From Candidatus Omnitrophota bacterium (lineage in GTDB: Bacteria > Omnitrophota > Koll11 > Zapsychrales > Fredricksoniimonadaceae), in assembly GCA_015233705.1 (NCBI GenBank), contig JADFXE010000021.1, positions 1-17,131 on the forward strand: a DNA stretch of 17,131 nt. Direction: 5' to 3'. The first letter of the stretch is position 1. Each line of letters opens with the position of its first letter. The notes beneath the pieces were generated by a model. The model did no database searches. It saw only the letters and a program-made list of their open reading frames with translations, and was not told where the DNA came from. This document shows, piece by piece, positions 1-8,689 of this stretch. The translations under genes were made by a program, and so were the position numbers.

Positions 1-5
1 TTACC

Positions 6-41
6 TGTCCACTTTTAAATCAAAAGGTGTCTACTTTTAAA
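6..41. repeat. Two direct repeats resembling an insertion-sequence end
   Basis: TGTCCACTTTTAAA at 6-19 recurs as TGTCTACTTTTAAA at 28-41. The copies match at 13 of 14 bases and their starts are 22 bases apart. Regularly spaced copies of a TGTCYACTTTT-type word are reminiscent of the internal transposase-binding repeats at IS21-like element ends, which is a comparison from general knowledge. No transposase is visible and the window starts here, so the element may lie outside the window or may survive only as a relic. The repeats begin about 20 bases beyond the stop codon of the last gene of the sugar operon. An iteron or regulatory repeat is an alternative. Confidence 0.35.
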
Positions 42-62
42 AAATCGGTAACAACTATTATA

Positions 63-2381
63 TCATTTGCTCCACAAATTTTTATACATATAGTAAGCCT
101 TCCGCGGCTGACGCATAAATGGACTATGCTTCCCGTCTCCCTGTCCCATCAGGCCGAACCACTCTTCGAAATAATACCCGCCCTCAAAAGGACCGCGGGC
201 ATCAGCCTTGGTATCGTGAACAGACGGGTCATAGTTCTTCCACCACTCATCCAGCCACTCGAAAGCGATACCGCCAATGGCGTTGCCCTCGCCATCCTCG
301 CTACCAGCAGCATTCTCCAGGATGTCGTTCCAGGCAGCCCGATGATACGCGGCCTGGGCGTCTTCTCCATGCTCAAGAGGACGACCGCGAACGTAAGCCG
401 GCGCGCCATATTCCGTTGGGAATGCCGGCCGGTCAAGCGTCCGACGGACATCACCCCAGAACGATCCGAATCCGTAATTTCCCCGGTACACATTAGCACC
501 AAAGATATCGATCTCCGGAGCATACTGCGCGATCATCTCGGCATAGGTCGTTTCTCCATTACAGATAGCCACCGGACGATCCGGATCGAGCTCCTTGATG
601 CGCTTGGCGACTTTATTAACAAACGTATAATAGGCCTTTGGTTTCTTGTCACCGTTACTGGCCACGCCGTAATTGTTCTCGTTGCCCAAAATCCAAAAAA
701 GAATATACGGCTCGTCCTTATACTCCAGGACCATGTCCTCAACAGCCTTCATCATACTGGCCAGATGCTTAGGGTTCTCGTAATCCGTGCCCTCTGCCCA
801 TGTCGCTCCGGAGCCGATCGCATATTTTCCCAGAAAATCACCCATGATGCACCTGATCCCATACCGCTCGTACATGTCGTGCAACACCTTTTTGACAGGA
901 AGGTCAGGATGATGATAAAACCGAATCGTATTGACGCCCATCTCCTTCATCAACTGGAAATCGCCCGCGACTGGCTCGTCGGGATCCTGAATATTATTGC
1001 GGTTCTTGTCCACCCAGGACTTGTACGGGCTGTCCGGCCAGCCACTGCCGGTACTGTCCTGCGTCATCCAGTTCTCAACGGTGTTCTTGTCAGGGCTCTG
1101 GCCGACCTTGGTCGGCGCATAGGTCACGCCCTTGATCATGAACGGCTTGCCGTCGACGAACATCTGCCAGTGGCCGTTCTTGTACTGAACCAACTTTGTC
1201 TTCTTCCCGCCCAGCGTGCGCACCGGCTGACCCAACGGGACCTTCGTGATGCGGTAAACACCTTTATGCAGAGCTCCCGGCGATACAAGAAAAATATCAT
1301 TGCTTGTATCATTGTCCAGGCCATTGACCACATCCACCTTGGCCCCCTTGTAAACATATCCCAACTCCGGATGCTCGCGCAGGAGGTTCTTGATCTTGGC
1401 GATCGCGGCCTGCGCCGGATACCACGGCGTGTTCCAATAAGTCTGGGCGAGCGTCCGGGGAAAATGGACGATCAGGGCGTAATACGCCTTGATCGCCCGC
1501 AGATACATACCCGCACTCTCAAAAATGGTCCCGAGATAAAATAACTTGACCCCCGGATCTTCGGGCGCCACGGCCCACTTGAGGTAGGCGGCCTCCAGGT
1601 CAGGCGTGTTCACAAAGTCCCAATAAGTTCCCTCCAGGCGGCCCGCTTTGTAAGCCTCCTTGTAACGTGGATTCTTCAGGACATCGGCCGTATTCGGATA
1701 AATTCCTTCCCCAACGGCCTTGGCCAGGAGATTGGGATTATTGATCTGAAATTTATAATCCTTGGTCCCCACGCCGCTGAACGTCCCATATTTAGAGTAA
1801 TCCACGACCGGATCTGTCCCCGGCGTAAGAAGTTGTGGAACCGTCATTGGCCTGGTATCCGGTTTATCTTCTTGCGTATTTATCCCTTTGAGTTGATTGA
1901 TGATGATCCCACTCTTCTCGGCAACTGACCAGTATCCCCCACGGCTCGGGTCCCAGCACTGGGCGTAAGGGTAGATCTTGACCAGGTCCTGGAACGCCGC
2001 GATCGACTGATCGCTCTTGCCCTGATCCCTCAACCCCTCCGCACGCACAAACAAGATGGTCGCGACATTGTTCATGGCCCTGTATTTGTCCATGGCATCC
2101 CGGGCCGGAAACGCGCTCAAGGCCGCGCCCTGCTGAAGCGCTTCCTGCTCATAACGCCCCAGCGCTGTCTTGACGATCCTCTCCAGTTCCTGAAAATCCG
2201 CCTTGTTGGCAGCGGCCCAGGCCAAGGCCGTGAGCTCTTCCGAGGTCTTGGCAGACAGATCCCCCTGAACAGGAACAGTCGTCGTGCTGAACCCCGGCGA
2301 ACACCACAGCGATGCGCAAAGAATAACGCCCAATACGATCCTAGACATAGACAAATAACCAGCAATCTTTCGTGTTTTCAT
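63..2381 (-). CDS. Secreted GH-A clan (GH2-like) glycosidase with TPR-like N-terminal half
   Basis: This is a 772-residue exported glycoside hydrolase, last gene of the sugar operon. Residues 12-32 form a Sec-type signal peptide (SRIVLGVILCASLW), so Met12 is a possible alternative start. The Met1 ATG overlaps the preceding permease stop as ATGA. Residues about 45-335 are helical and TPR-like (for example around 110-140 and 265-310). From about 405 a GH2/GH-A TIM barrel begins with the family's usual opening (VDGKPFMIKGVTYAP). The acid/base is probably Glu568 in LGNEN and the nucleophile Glu657 in FPTEYG. An EF-hand-like loop at 458-469 (Asp458, Asn460, Asn462, Asp466, Glu469) may bind calcium. 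The classical GH2 sugar-binding domain is absent. The sequence does not fix the substrate; a beta-linked glycan is likely. Family placement is firm, exact specificity is not. Confidence 0.88.
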   Translation of the reverse strand: MKTRKIAGYLSMSRIVLGVILCASLWCSPGFSTTTVPVQGDLSAKTSEELTALAWAAANKADFQELERIVKTALGRYEQEALQQGAALSAFPARDAMDKYRAMNNVATILFVRAEGLRDQGKSDQSIAAFQDLVKIYPYAQCWDPSRGGYWSVAEKSGIIINQLKGINTQEDKPDTRPMTVPQLLTPGTDPVVDYSKYGTFSGVGTKDYKFQINNPNLLAKAVGEGIYPNTADVLKNPRYKEAYKAGRLEGTYWDFVNTPDLEAAYLKWAVAPEDPGVKLFYLGTIFESAGMYLRAIKAYYALIVHFPRTLAQTYWNTPWYPAQAAIAKIKNLLREHPELGYVYKGAKVDVVNGLDNDTSNDIFLVSPGALHKGVYRITKVPLGQPVRTLGGKKTKLVQYKNGHWQMFVDGKPFMIKGVTYAPTKVGQSPDKNTVENWMTQDSTGSGWPDSPYKSWVDKNRNNIQDPDEPVAGDFQLMKEMGVNTIRFYHHPDLPVKKVLHDMYERYGIRCIMGDFLGKYAIGSGATWAEGTDYENPKHLASMMKAVEDMVLEYKDEPYILFWILGNENNYGVASNGDKKPKAYYTFVNKVAKRIKELDPDRPVAICNGETTYAEMIAQYAPEIDIFGANVYRGNYGFGSFWGDVRRTLDRPAFPTEYGAPAYVRGRPLEHGEDAQAAYHRAAWNDILENAAGSEDGEGNAIGGIAFEWLDEWWKNYDPSVHDTKADARGPFEGGYYFEEWFGLMGQGDGKHSPFMRQPRKAYYMYKNLWSK

Positions 2382-3223
2382 ATTCCTACCCAGCGGGCTC
2401 CTGATGTAAGTCCTCGAACGATGTTTTTCTGCATCAAAAAGTAAACGACAACGATCGGCATGGCAGTCATGGTCAACCCCGCCATCAGGACCGGATAATC
2501 GACCTGGTTGGCGCCGCTGAAGGCCATGAGTCCGGTCTGCAGCGGCATCAGGTTCTTGTCGTTCAAAAGAAGGTTGGCGAGAATGAACTCATTCCAGACG
2601 TTGAGCGAATTGTAAATGACAACCACCGCAATGGCCGGACGCGCGATGGGCAGCGCCACATGCCACCAGATCTGCAGACGGTTGCAGCCGTCGATGCGCG
2701 CGGCGTCCTCCAGATCAGAGGGCATCTTGTCGAAGAACGTTTTCAATAAAAGGATGCTCAGCGATAACCCGACATTGATCATGCACAGGATATAACCGAA
2801 CCGCGTATTGGCCCAACCCAGTTTGCTCATCATGGTAAACAGCGGCACAAAACTTCCGGGAAGCGGAATCATCATGGCCGCGACGAACAGGGTGAACAGA
2901 ACGTCGCGCCCCGGGAAATGCAGACGCGAAAAGGCAAAGGCCGCCAAAGACGAGATCACCACAATACCGAATACGACCGCAGCCGCATAGAACACACTAT
3001 TAAGGAAGTACACCCCGAAATTCCCCTGCACCAGCGCTGCCAAATAATTGCTCCAATGGATATCCCTGGGCCAAAGACGGTGATCCAGGAAGATTGTCTG
3101 GTTGGTCATCAGTGAACAGCGGACCATCCAGAAAAGCGGAAAAAGACAGGAAACCGCGACGGCCATCAGAAAAATATGGATCAGCGTGTTCTTGGCAAGG
3201 CTGCGGGCAAAATACCTGTCCAT
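2378..3223 (-). CDS. Sugar ABC transporter permease, MalG/CUT1 type
   Basis: This 281-residue inner-membrane protein is the second permease of a carbohydrate importer. It has about six membrane spans, the first at residues 14-34. The cytoplasmic EAA loop, which contacts the transport ATPase, is at 172-195 and starts EDAARIDGC with the conserved Gly179. The order after the MalF-type permease and the C-terminal GLTSGA-type ending fit the MalG/AraQ group. It starts 3 bases after the previous gene's stop, and its TGA overlaps the ATG of the glycosidase gene, so all three are co-transcribed and probably translationally coupled. The substrate is inferred only from the neighbouring enzymes: a glycan oligosaccharide. 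Confidence 0.93.
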   Translation of the reverse strand: MDRYFARSLAKNTLIHIFLMAVAVSCLFPLFWMVRCSLMTNQTIFLDHRLWPRDIHWSNYLAALVQGNFGVYFLNSVFYAAAVVFGIVVISSLAAFAFSRLHFPGRDVLFTLFVAAMMIPLPGSFVPLFTMMSKLGWANTRFGYILCMINVGLSLSILLLKTFFDKMPSDLEDAARIDGCNRLQIWWHVALPIARPAIAVVVIYNSLNVWNEFILANLLLNDKNLMPLQTGLMAFSGANQVDYPVLMAGLTMTAMPIVVVYFLMQKNIVRGLTSGARWVGI

Positions 3224-3226
3224 GTC

Positions 3227-4150
3227 TTACACCTGTTTCACTTGATTCGAAAGTTTCTTAAGCCCAAAGGAGACCATAATAAGCATGGCACCAAAAATGA
3301 CGGCCTGCGCGCAGGCATAACCGAACTGCTTACTGCCCTGCATAGACCACAGGATCCGCGTGACCGGCACGTCCGTATGATGCACCAGGCCCTGATTGAC
3401 CAGGGACAGGATCAGGACAAACACCTGCATCGAACCCAGGATCGTCAGGATCACAACAATCAAAATCACCGGCAGCATCATCGGGACCGTGATATTCCAG
3501 AACGTCCTCCAACTCCCTGCCCCGTCCACCTTGGCCGCCTCGTAAAGCTGCCTGTCAATCGTTTGCAGTCCGGCCAAAAGCATGATGAAACCCCAGCCAA
3601 ACCCTTTCCAGGAATGAACGACCGCAATGCACGTGAGCGCGGTCTTGGGATCAGACAGCCAGTTGTGAATAAGATTCGGCAGGCCGACCCACATCAGAAA
3701 CTGGTTGAACAACCCCATCTGCTGACCTTCCATGGTCCCGGCCTTCAGGATCCAGTTCCAAAGAATACCGACGACCACTTCCGACAGGATCGGCGGAAGG
3801 AAGAACACCAGCCGATAGAAATTCTTCATGCGGATCTCGCGGTCACAGGCCAGCGCGAGCGCAAAGGCCAGCGCGTTCTGGAAAATGAGCGCAATGAGCG
3901 TGATGTATCCGGCATGCCCCACCGAGTCCCACCAGATCCGATCCGTCATCAGTTCCTTGAAATTCTGGATGCCGACAAAGGTCATGGGGCCAATGCCCGG
4001 CCAATCATGAAGCGAGAGACGGACAAGCTCAATGAACGGATAAATATAGAAAATGCCGAAAATAACAACCGCCGGCAGAACGAACAAAGCGCTCTTGAGC
4101 GCGTCGAACGGATCCAGACAACCTGCTTTGACATTTTTGAAAAATAACAT
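3227..4150 (-). CDS. Sugar ABC transporter permease, MalF/UgpA type
   Basis: This 307-residue inner-membrane protein is the first permease of the carbohydrate importer. It has a hydrophobic first span at 21-43 and further spans from about 82 onward. The EAA motif EAAKVDGAGSWRTFW starts at residue 204, with the conserved Gly at 210 and a typical TVP continuation. Its length is normal for the MalF/UgpA group without the large periplasmic insert of enteric MalF. It starts 12 bases downstream of the binding-protein stop and ends 3 bases before the MalG-type gene. No nucleotide-binding subunit lies in the operon, which is common for CUT1 importers that share an MsmX/MalK-type ATPase encoded elsewhere. 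Confidence 0.93.
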   Translation of the reverse strand: MLFFKNVKAGCLDPFDALKSALFVLPAVVIFGIFYIYPFIELVRLSLHDWPGIGPMTFVGIQNFKELMTDRIWWDSVGHAGYITLIALIFQNALAFALALACDREIRMKNFYRLVFFLPPILSEVVVGILWNWILKAGTMEGQQMGLFNQFLMWVGLPNLIHNWLSDPKTALTCIAVVHSWKGFGWGFIMLLAGLQTIDRQLYEAAKVDGAGSWRTFWNITVPMMLPVILIVVILTILGSMQVFVLILSLVNQGLVHHTDVPVTRILWSMQGSKQFGYACAQAVIFGAMLIMVSFGLKKLSNQVKQV

Positions 4151-4162
4151 CCCGGTCTGTTC

Positions 4163-5449
4163 CTATTTCTTGGCCTTCTTCAACTGACGCTGTTTGGCCT
4201 GCTGCACCTGCCCGGCGACCTGCTCCGGCGTGCTCTCACCGATGATGATCGCCTGAATGCCCTTGTCAAACGCCTCGGTCACCGGCTGATCCTCGTTCAA
4301 GGCCCACACCGACGGATGGGTCGCGTTGTCCATACCTTTGGTAAAATCCGCCAGCACTTTTGGGATCGACGCCAGCGCTTCGCGGTTCGCCGGAAGATTA
4401 TTCGTCTGCTGCGAAAGCTCGGCCTGCTGCTCACGCGCCGTCAGCCATTTCAAAAAAGCGATCGCCTTCTCTTTGTTGGGTGAGGCATTGTTGACCACGA
4501 ACGACGACCCGGCTCCGCCCCACATCTTCATCGGGAAAGGCGCACTGATCGCCGGAAGCATCGCGACGCCGTAATCCAGGTCCTTGTTCATGTCCTTGTA
4601 GACGTTCACGCACCAGGAGCCGTTGAAGGCAAACGCCGCGCGCTCCAGCGCGAAATCCTGCTCGGCGTACTTGTTGCCCTTGGTCACGATCCCGTCGATA
4701 AACGCCCCTTTGTCCGCCAGGGTCTTGAAGATCCTGAACACCTTGATCCAGTCCGGGTCCGTATACGGCACCTCGCCGCGGAAGGTCTTCATCACCTTGT
4801 CCTCGCCCATAATATTGAAGGCATAGTTCGAGGCAAAACACTCCACCAGCCAGATCTCGCCAAACCCGGTCACAAAAGGCGTGATCCCCACACGCCGGAG
4901 CGTGGCGATCTGGGACAAAAACTGCTCGAACGTCTGCGGCGGCGCGGCAATGCCAGCCTTCTGCAGGAGCTTCTTGTTATAAACGAACTGAACATTGGTG
5001 ACATCGATCGGCACGCCGTAAATGCCGGGGCTGATCCCGTCGGCATTTCCCGCCTTGAACCGGTTGGCCTCCAGGGCCTTGGGAAACATGGCTTTCTCCC
5101 ACGCGCCATTATCCGCCTGAAAATCTGCGGTCAGGTCAGCCACCAGGCCGGATTTGATGAACAAGGCCATGATCGCTTTCTTGTCGAGGATCCCGTAAAT
5201 ATCGGGAAGAACATTGGCTTGAGAGGCTGCGGTGATCTTTTGGGTGTAGGTGTCGGAAGGCGCAAAGAGTTCGAGCTTGATCTTGATCCCGGTCTGGGCT
5301 TCGTACTGCCGGGCGAGTGCGGACAGGGCCTCGTGTCTATCCGTCATCCAGTGCCAGACCTCGATCTGATTGTCCGGCTTTTTGGGCTGGGCGCAACCGA
5401 CCGCCGTGATCAACAGCACACAGCATAACCAGGAAGATAATCGCCTCAT
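4163..5449 (-). CDS. Extracellular sugar-binding lipoprotein (ABC solute-binding protein, family 1)
   Basis: This 428-residue substrate-capture subunit serves the adjacent importer. The start chosen is the ATG at 5449, preceded by GGAGAAGGA. A GTG 30 bases further upstream also keeps the frame but has no better support. The N-terminus is a lipoprotein signal: two Arg, a hydrophobic stretch, then AVGC with Cys19 as the likely lipidated residue, followed by a Pro/Lys-rich linker. The mature part opens with the IEVWHWMTD strand usual for family 1 sugar-binding proteins. It continues with LPDIYGI and a C-terminal EKAIAFLKWL segment typical of the cluster. It comes after the GH94-like gene and before the two permeases. 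The ligand is not predictable from sequence; an oligosaccharide is inferred from context. Confidence 0.92.
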   Translation of the reverse strand: MRRLSSWLCCVLLITAVGCAQPKKPDNQIEVWHWMTDRHEALSALARQYEAQTGIKIKLELFAPSDTYTQKITAASQANVLPDIYGILDKKAIMALFIKSGLVADLTADFQADNGAWEKAMFPKALEANRFKAGNADGISPGIYGVPIDVTNVQFVYNKKLLQKAGIAAPPQTFEQFLSQIATLRRVGITPFVTGFGEIWLVECFASNYAFNIMGEDKVMKTFRGEVPYTDPDWIKVFRIFKTLADKGAFIDGIVTKGNKYAEQDFALERAAFAFNGSWCVNVYKDMNKDLDYGVAMLPAISAPFPMKMWGGAGSSFVVNNASPNKEKAIAFLKWLTAREQQAELSQQTNNLPANREALASIPKVLADFTKGMDNATHPSVWALNEDQPVTEAFDKGIQAIIIGESTPEQVAGQVQQAKQRQLKKAKK

Positions 5450-5499
5450 TCCTTCTCCATGTTTTTCAGAAATAAGCACCCGGAAAAAACGCTAACTGC

Positions 5500-8217
5500 C
5501 TAGGCCAGAAAAACTTTGATCTCAACAAGAACCGGCCACGCCTCGATGATCTGGCGCGGGATGCGGACATCGCTCGCGCCGCGAGTTCCCAGCTCCGCAG
5601 GCTTGCCGTCCACCTCCACCCGGTCGATCTTGTACTTACCGTGATCAACGCGCTGGGGATTGACGTAAACGACCGTCACCCGCTTGCCGGCAAAAGGACA
5701 GCTCACCCGGGCCTCGCCCTGCTCGTCGAACTCCTCGGCAATAAGCTGCGGTTCCAGGACCAGGTCCCCGCGCCGGCCGCGCACGCCGTACACCTGCGTC
5801 AGCATGGTGAGAACATACCAACTCGCGGAGCCGGTCAGAAAGTGATACATGCCCCGGCCCAACCCGTCAAAATATTCCGGCACGCCCGGATAGATCTTGG
5901 CGCGGGTCGGATGCGCGCTCATCTCGTAGAGCGAGCGCAAGACCTCGTGACCTTCGCGGGCCAGGCCCTGGCCGTAAAGCCCGTAGGCATACATCACCGC
6001 CATGTGACTGAAGACCGCGCCATTCTCCTTGGATCCAAAGGCAAAGCCAAACGCACGGCCCAGCGAAAGATAATGGTCCAGGCCGAAATCCGTATTCAAC
6101 CGGTAACCGCCCAACTCCTTGTCCTTGAGGAACTTTGAAACCGAACGGACGATCTCGCGCGCCTCGCCGTTGGTGGCCAGACCGCTCATGATCGGAAACA
6201 CCTGGCCGGTCAGGGTCATCCACACGCGCCCTTTTTTCTTGCCCTCGACCCGCTCGCCGTCATTATCGTAATAGCCGTTGAACCAGGCAAACTTCTCGCC
6301 GCCGTCTTCAACTGTGATCTTTTCCTGCGAGCGGATATGCGCAAAAACCCAGGACGCCTTGCGGCGCAGGTCCTTGACCAGGTCCACGATCGCGACCTCA
6401 AAAGTCTCACCGCTCAGTTCAGGCTGCGCGTTCTTGAAATATCTGTCAAATAACCGCGAACGCTTGGTCTGTTCATTGTCATAATCAACCGGTTTGCCCA
6501 GCGCGTCCAGCAAGAGCCGCAATTCCTTGGCCAGCCTGACGACCTTAAGTCCCTTGGCCCTAGCCACATCCTCGACGATATCCGCGATCTTGTTGAGATT
6601 GCCGGCGTACAGGCTCATGAAGGCCACGCTCTCGCCGCGCCTGAAGGCCATGTCCAGCCCGTCGTTCCAGTCCGCGCTCTCCAGCCGGGTGATGTTGTGC
6701 TCCCCGACGTTGAAAAAAGCGACCAGGTGCTGGACCAGAATATGCTCCAGGACCGTCCCGCGGTAAATATTCCCGGCCTTGTCCTTAAGGCAGTTGCCGT
6801 AAGACGTGGTCCAGGCCGCATTACGCTCGGTCGCGCGCGACATCTGCGGATCGCAGAAATACGTCGTCTCCTCGAAAAGAAAATCATGGTCGCCGGACTG
6901 ATCCAGATAAAGCAGTGTCGTCAAAAACGGCCAGGCCCCGTGGTCCATCCAGACGCGCGTGATGGCATTGCGGTCCGCGATGAACTCGCCCGGCTTCTCG
7001 CCGATGATGGTCGCGTTCGAGCCATCGATGCGGATGCCGGCGAAATTGTTCAGAAGTTGCGCGCGAACGCCGGAAGGTTCGATCAGGATAAGCGACAAAA
7101 GGTCCTGCCAGATATCGCGCCAGCCCTTGCCCCCCTTGCCGTAATCATGGTCCGGCAGAAACGAGCAGCCGAAGATGCGGCGCAGGACCGGCTGCAGCGT
7201 GACCCAGCGCATCCACGACGAAAATCCGGCATCGGAATTCCTGAAAACGACGGCCGACGTCTTGTCGACCCAGAACGCCTGGTTCGCGGCCAGCGCCTGG
7301 TCGAACAAAATCGTCGACGAAAACTTGCGGAAGTCCGCGCAGGCCGCCTCCTGGTTCTGGGCAATGCCGATGACCAAAATGTATTCCTTGGCCTCACCGG
7401 GCTGAAGCGTGGCATCCGCAAACTGTAACGCACCGACCGCTTCCTTGCCGTGGCGTTCAGCGTCGGATAACAGACGCGAAGCGCGGTCCTCGACGACCGC
7501 CAGCGGGCGGCTGAAATTTCCGCCCTCGCCGAAAAACTCTTCAAAGGTCGGAAAACTCCCGGCCGGCAGCCGGCCATCGCCTTCGCAGCCAAAAACAAAA
7601 TAGGCAGCCTGGGCCGACTTGTGGCCTTCCTCATTGAACGACATGGTCGGCTCGACGAGAACGCCCTCCGCCAACTGGGATGTGCGCTGCAACAGCGCAG
7701 TCACATGTTCATGATCATGTTTGTTCGCCAGCGACCGGCCAAAAACCGGAACGGCGGCCGTGGGCCGGAGCGTCACCGGCTGTGTCCCGGTATTGCGGAC
7801 AACAAGACGGGTCAGCTCAACATTCTCGCCGGAAACGGGCACAAAGCTCAAGGCCTCCAGCTGGAGACCGATCCCGGGAAAAGGCCGGACGACCTTGTGC
7901 CACAACTGTCCGCCCTCAACGAACGATCCGTCACCGGCGACCGACGCCTCATCGAACGACACGATCGCCTGTCCGTTGACGCGAACAAAGAAATTGCGCA
8001 AAGGATTGCGCAAATCCTCACGCGAGGCCGGCATGGTCAAATAATGCCCCTTATCGATCTTGATGTCACCGCTTAAGAAAGGCGTGATGGCCGACTTGAT
8101 GCCCGTTCCGTTCACGGCACACAGCGGCGCGTAGATCAGGCGCGAACGCATGGCTTCGCTGGAACGGAAGGTCACTCCGTCGGGAAGAAAGGAATAGAAA
8201 TGTTCTGGGGACGGCAT
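5500..8217 (-). CDS. GH94-family glycoside phosphorylase-like protein
   Basis: This protein of about 905 residues is first in the sugar operon. No signal peptide is visible, so it is probably cytoplasmic. GH94 enzymes split beta-linked disaccharides with phosphate to give a sugar 1-phosphate. The layout is right for the family: an N-terminal beta-sandwich region to about 300, then an (alpha/alpha)6 barrel. The barrel carries a GKGGKGWRDIWQD segment near 360 and the DWNDGLD motif at 516-522, where an Asp is the general acid in characterised members. A TGSASWYVLTMLTQVYGV stretch precedes a C-terminal beta-domain. A TTG at 8244 extends the frame by 9 codons but lies only about 4 bases after the predicted transcription start, so I prefer the ATG at 8217. 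Cellobiose, chitobiose or laminaribiose specificity cannot be separated here. Confidence 0.87.
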   Translation of the reverse strand: MPSPEHFYSFLPDGVTFRSSEAMRSRLIYAPLCAVNGTGIKSAITPFLSGDIKIDKGHYLTMPASREDLRNPLRNFFVRVNGQAIVSFDEASVAGDGSFVEGGQLWHKVVRPFPGIGLQLEALSFVPVSGENVELTRLVVRNTGTQPVTLRPTAAVPVFGRSLANKHDHEHVTALLQRTSQLAEGVLVEPTMSFNEEGHKSAQAAYFVFGCEGDGRLPAGSFPTFEEFFGEGGNFSRPLAVVEDRASRLLSDAERHGKEAVGALQFADATLQPGEAKEYILVIGIAQNQEAACADFRKFSSTILFDQALAANQAFWVDKTSAVVFRNSDAGFSSWMRWVTLQPVLRRIFGCSFLPDHDYGKGGKGWRDIWQDLLSLILIEPSGVRAQLLNNFAGIRIDGSNATIIGEKPGEFIADRNAITRVWMDHGAWPFLTTLLYLDQSGDHDFLFEETTYFCDPQMSRATERNAAWTTSYGNCLKDKAGNIYRGTVLEHILVQHLVAFFNVGEHNITRLESADWNDGLDMAFRRGESVAFMSLYAGNLNKIADIVEDVARAKGLKVVRLAKELRLLLDALGKPVDYDNEQTKRSRLFDRYFKNAQPELSGETFEVAIVDLVKDLRRKASWVFAHIRSQEKITVEDGGEKFAWFNGYYDNDGERVEGKKKGRVWMTLTGQVFPIMSGLATNGEAREIVRSVSKFLKDKELGGYRLNTDFGLDHYLSLGRAFGFAFGSKENGAVFSHMAVMYAYGLYGQGLAREGHEVLRSLYEMSAHPTRAKIYPGVPEYFDGLGRGMYHFLTGSASWYVLTMLTQVYGVRGRRGDLVLEPQLIAEEFDEQGEARVSCPFAGKRVTVVYVNPQRVDHGKYKIDRVEVDGKPAELGTRGASDVRIPRQIIEAWPVLVEIKVFLA

Positions 8218-8254
8218 GCAAAGCTTTCGAGAACGATCCTGCAATCTCTTATAA

Positions 8255-8283
8255 TATATAATTTTTCTTATTATTTAAAACAA
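8255..8283 (-). promoter_or_regulatory. Predicted sigma70-type promoter of the sugar operon
   Basis: On the minus strand TTGTTT (8283-8278) is followed after 17 bases by TATATA (8260-8255), within a very AT-rich stretch. The -35 box is weak and the -10 box is good. Transcription would begin near 8248. That leaves almost no leader before the TTG at 8244 and so favours the ATG at 8217 as the start of the GH94-like gene. The same TTGTTT-17-TATAAT arrangement occurs upstream of the small membrane protein gene at 9390. Confidence 0.5.
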
Positions 8284-8334
8284 GGCGGTATTCTAGCGTA
8301 TCGGGAGGAACGGAACAAGAAAAAAATATCCGCT

Positions 8335-8676
8335 CTAAGACAGGGCCATCGCGTGCCTGGTGAGCCGGTGAATCCGGATAAAGTTAACTTTATGGAACTC
8401 GACACCGGCCTCAAACACATCCGGCGAAATCTCGCGCGCCCAGCAGACGCGGCCGTTGAGGTGGACCGGTTCCTGACCATCCGGCACTTTCACATCGACT
8501 GAGACAACGTCATTAAGAAAAAGTCGCTCGCGAGTCGAGATGCGGAATCCCGACGCAGACATGTCCTTGAGAAAAACATCGAGGCCATAATCCAGGGAAG
8601 AATCATGGAACTTGGTTGGAAATCGTGCTGACATGCGCTCAAACAGGCGCCGTTCTTTGGGTTCTGTCATGATCAT
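8335..8676 (-). CDS. PilZ-domain protein (c-di-GMP binding), single domain
   Basis: This 113-residue soluble protein consists of a PilZ domain only. Both ligand motifs are present: RLFER (Arg10 to Arg14) and DMSASG (Asp38, Ser40, Gly43), followed by a beta-barrel with a GRVCWAREI strand. PilZ domains bind cyclic di-GMP and act as effectors in adhesion, motility or polysaccharide control. A longer frame starting at a TTG at 8712 overlaps the upstream gene. I choose the ATG at 8676, 13 bases after the upstream stop; an ATG at 8670 is equally possible and neither has a clear ribosome-binding site, so translational coupling is likely. It is the second gene of a PilZ pair that precedes the sugar operon in the same direction. 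No output domain is attached. Confidence 0.85.
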   Translation of the reverse strand: MIMTEPKERRLFERMSARFPTKFHDSSLDYGLDVFLKDMSASGFRISTRERLFLNDVVSVDVKVPDGQEPVHLNGRVCWAREISPDVFEAGVEFHKVNFIRIHRLTRHAMALS

Positions 8677-8689
8677 GGCCAATCGTTCG

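Noticed and set aside
27..1544. A 505-codon plus-strand frame opposite the glycosidase gene
   Set aside because: It is the antisense of a well-supported glycosidase with catalytic motifs, has no domain pattern of its own and no ribosome-binding site.
3176..4147. A 323-codon plus-strand frame opposite the MalF-type permease
   Set aside because: The His/Arg/Asp/Gln-rich composition is what the antisense of hydrophobic membrane codons gives; no family is recognisable.
6697..7428. A 243-codon plus-strand frame opposite the GH94-like gene
   Set aside because: It is an Arg/Ala-rich shadow frame typical of GC-rich antisense; the GH94 motifs on the minus strand are decisive.
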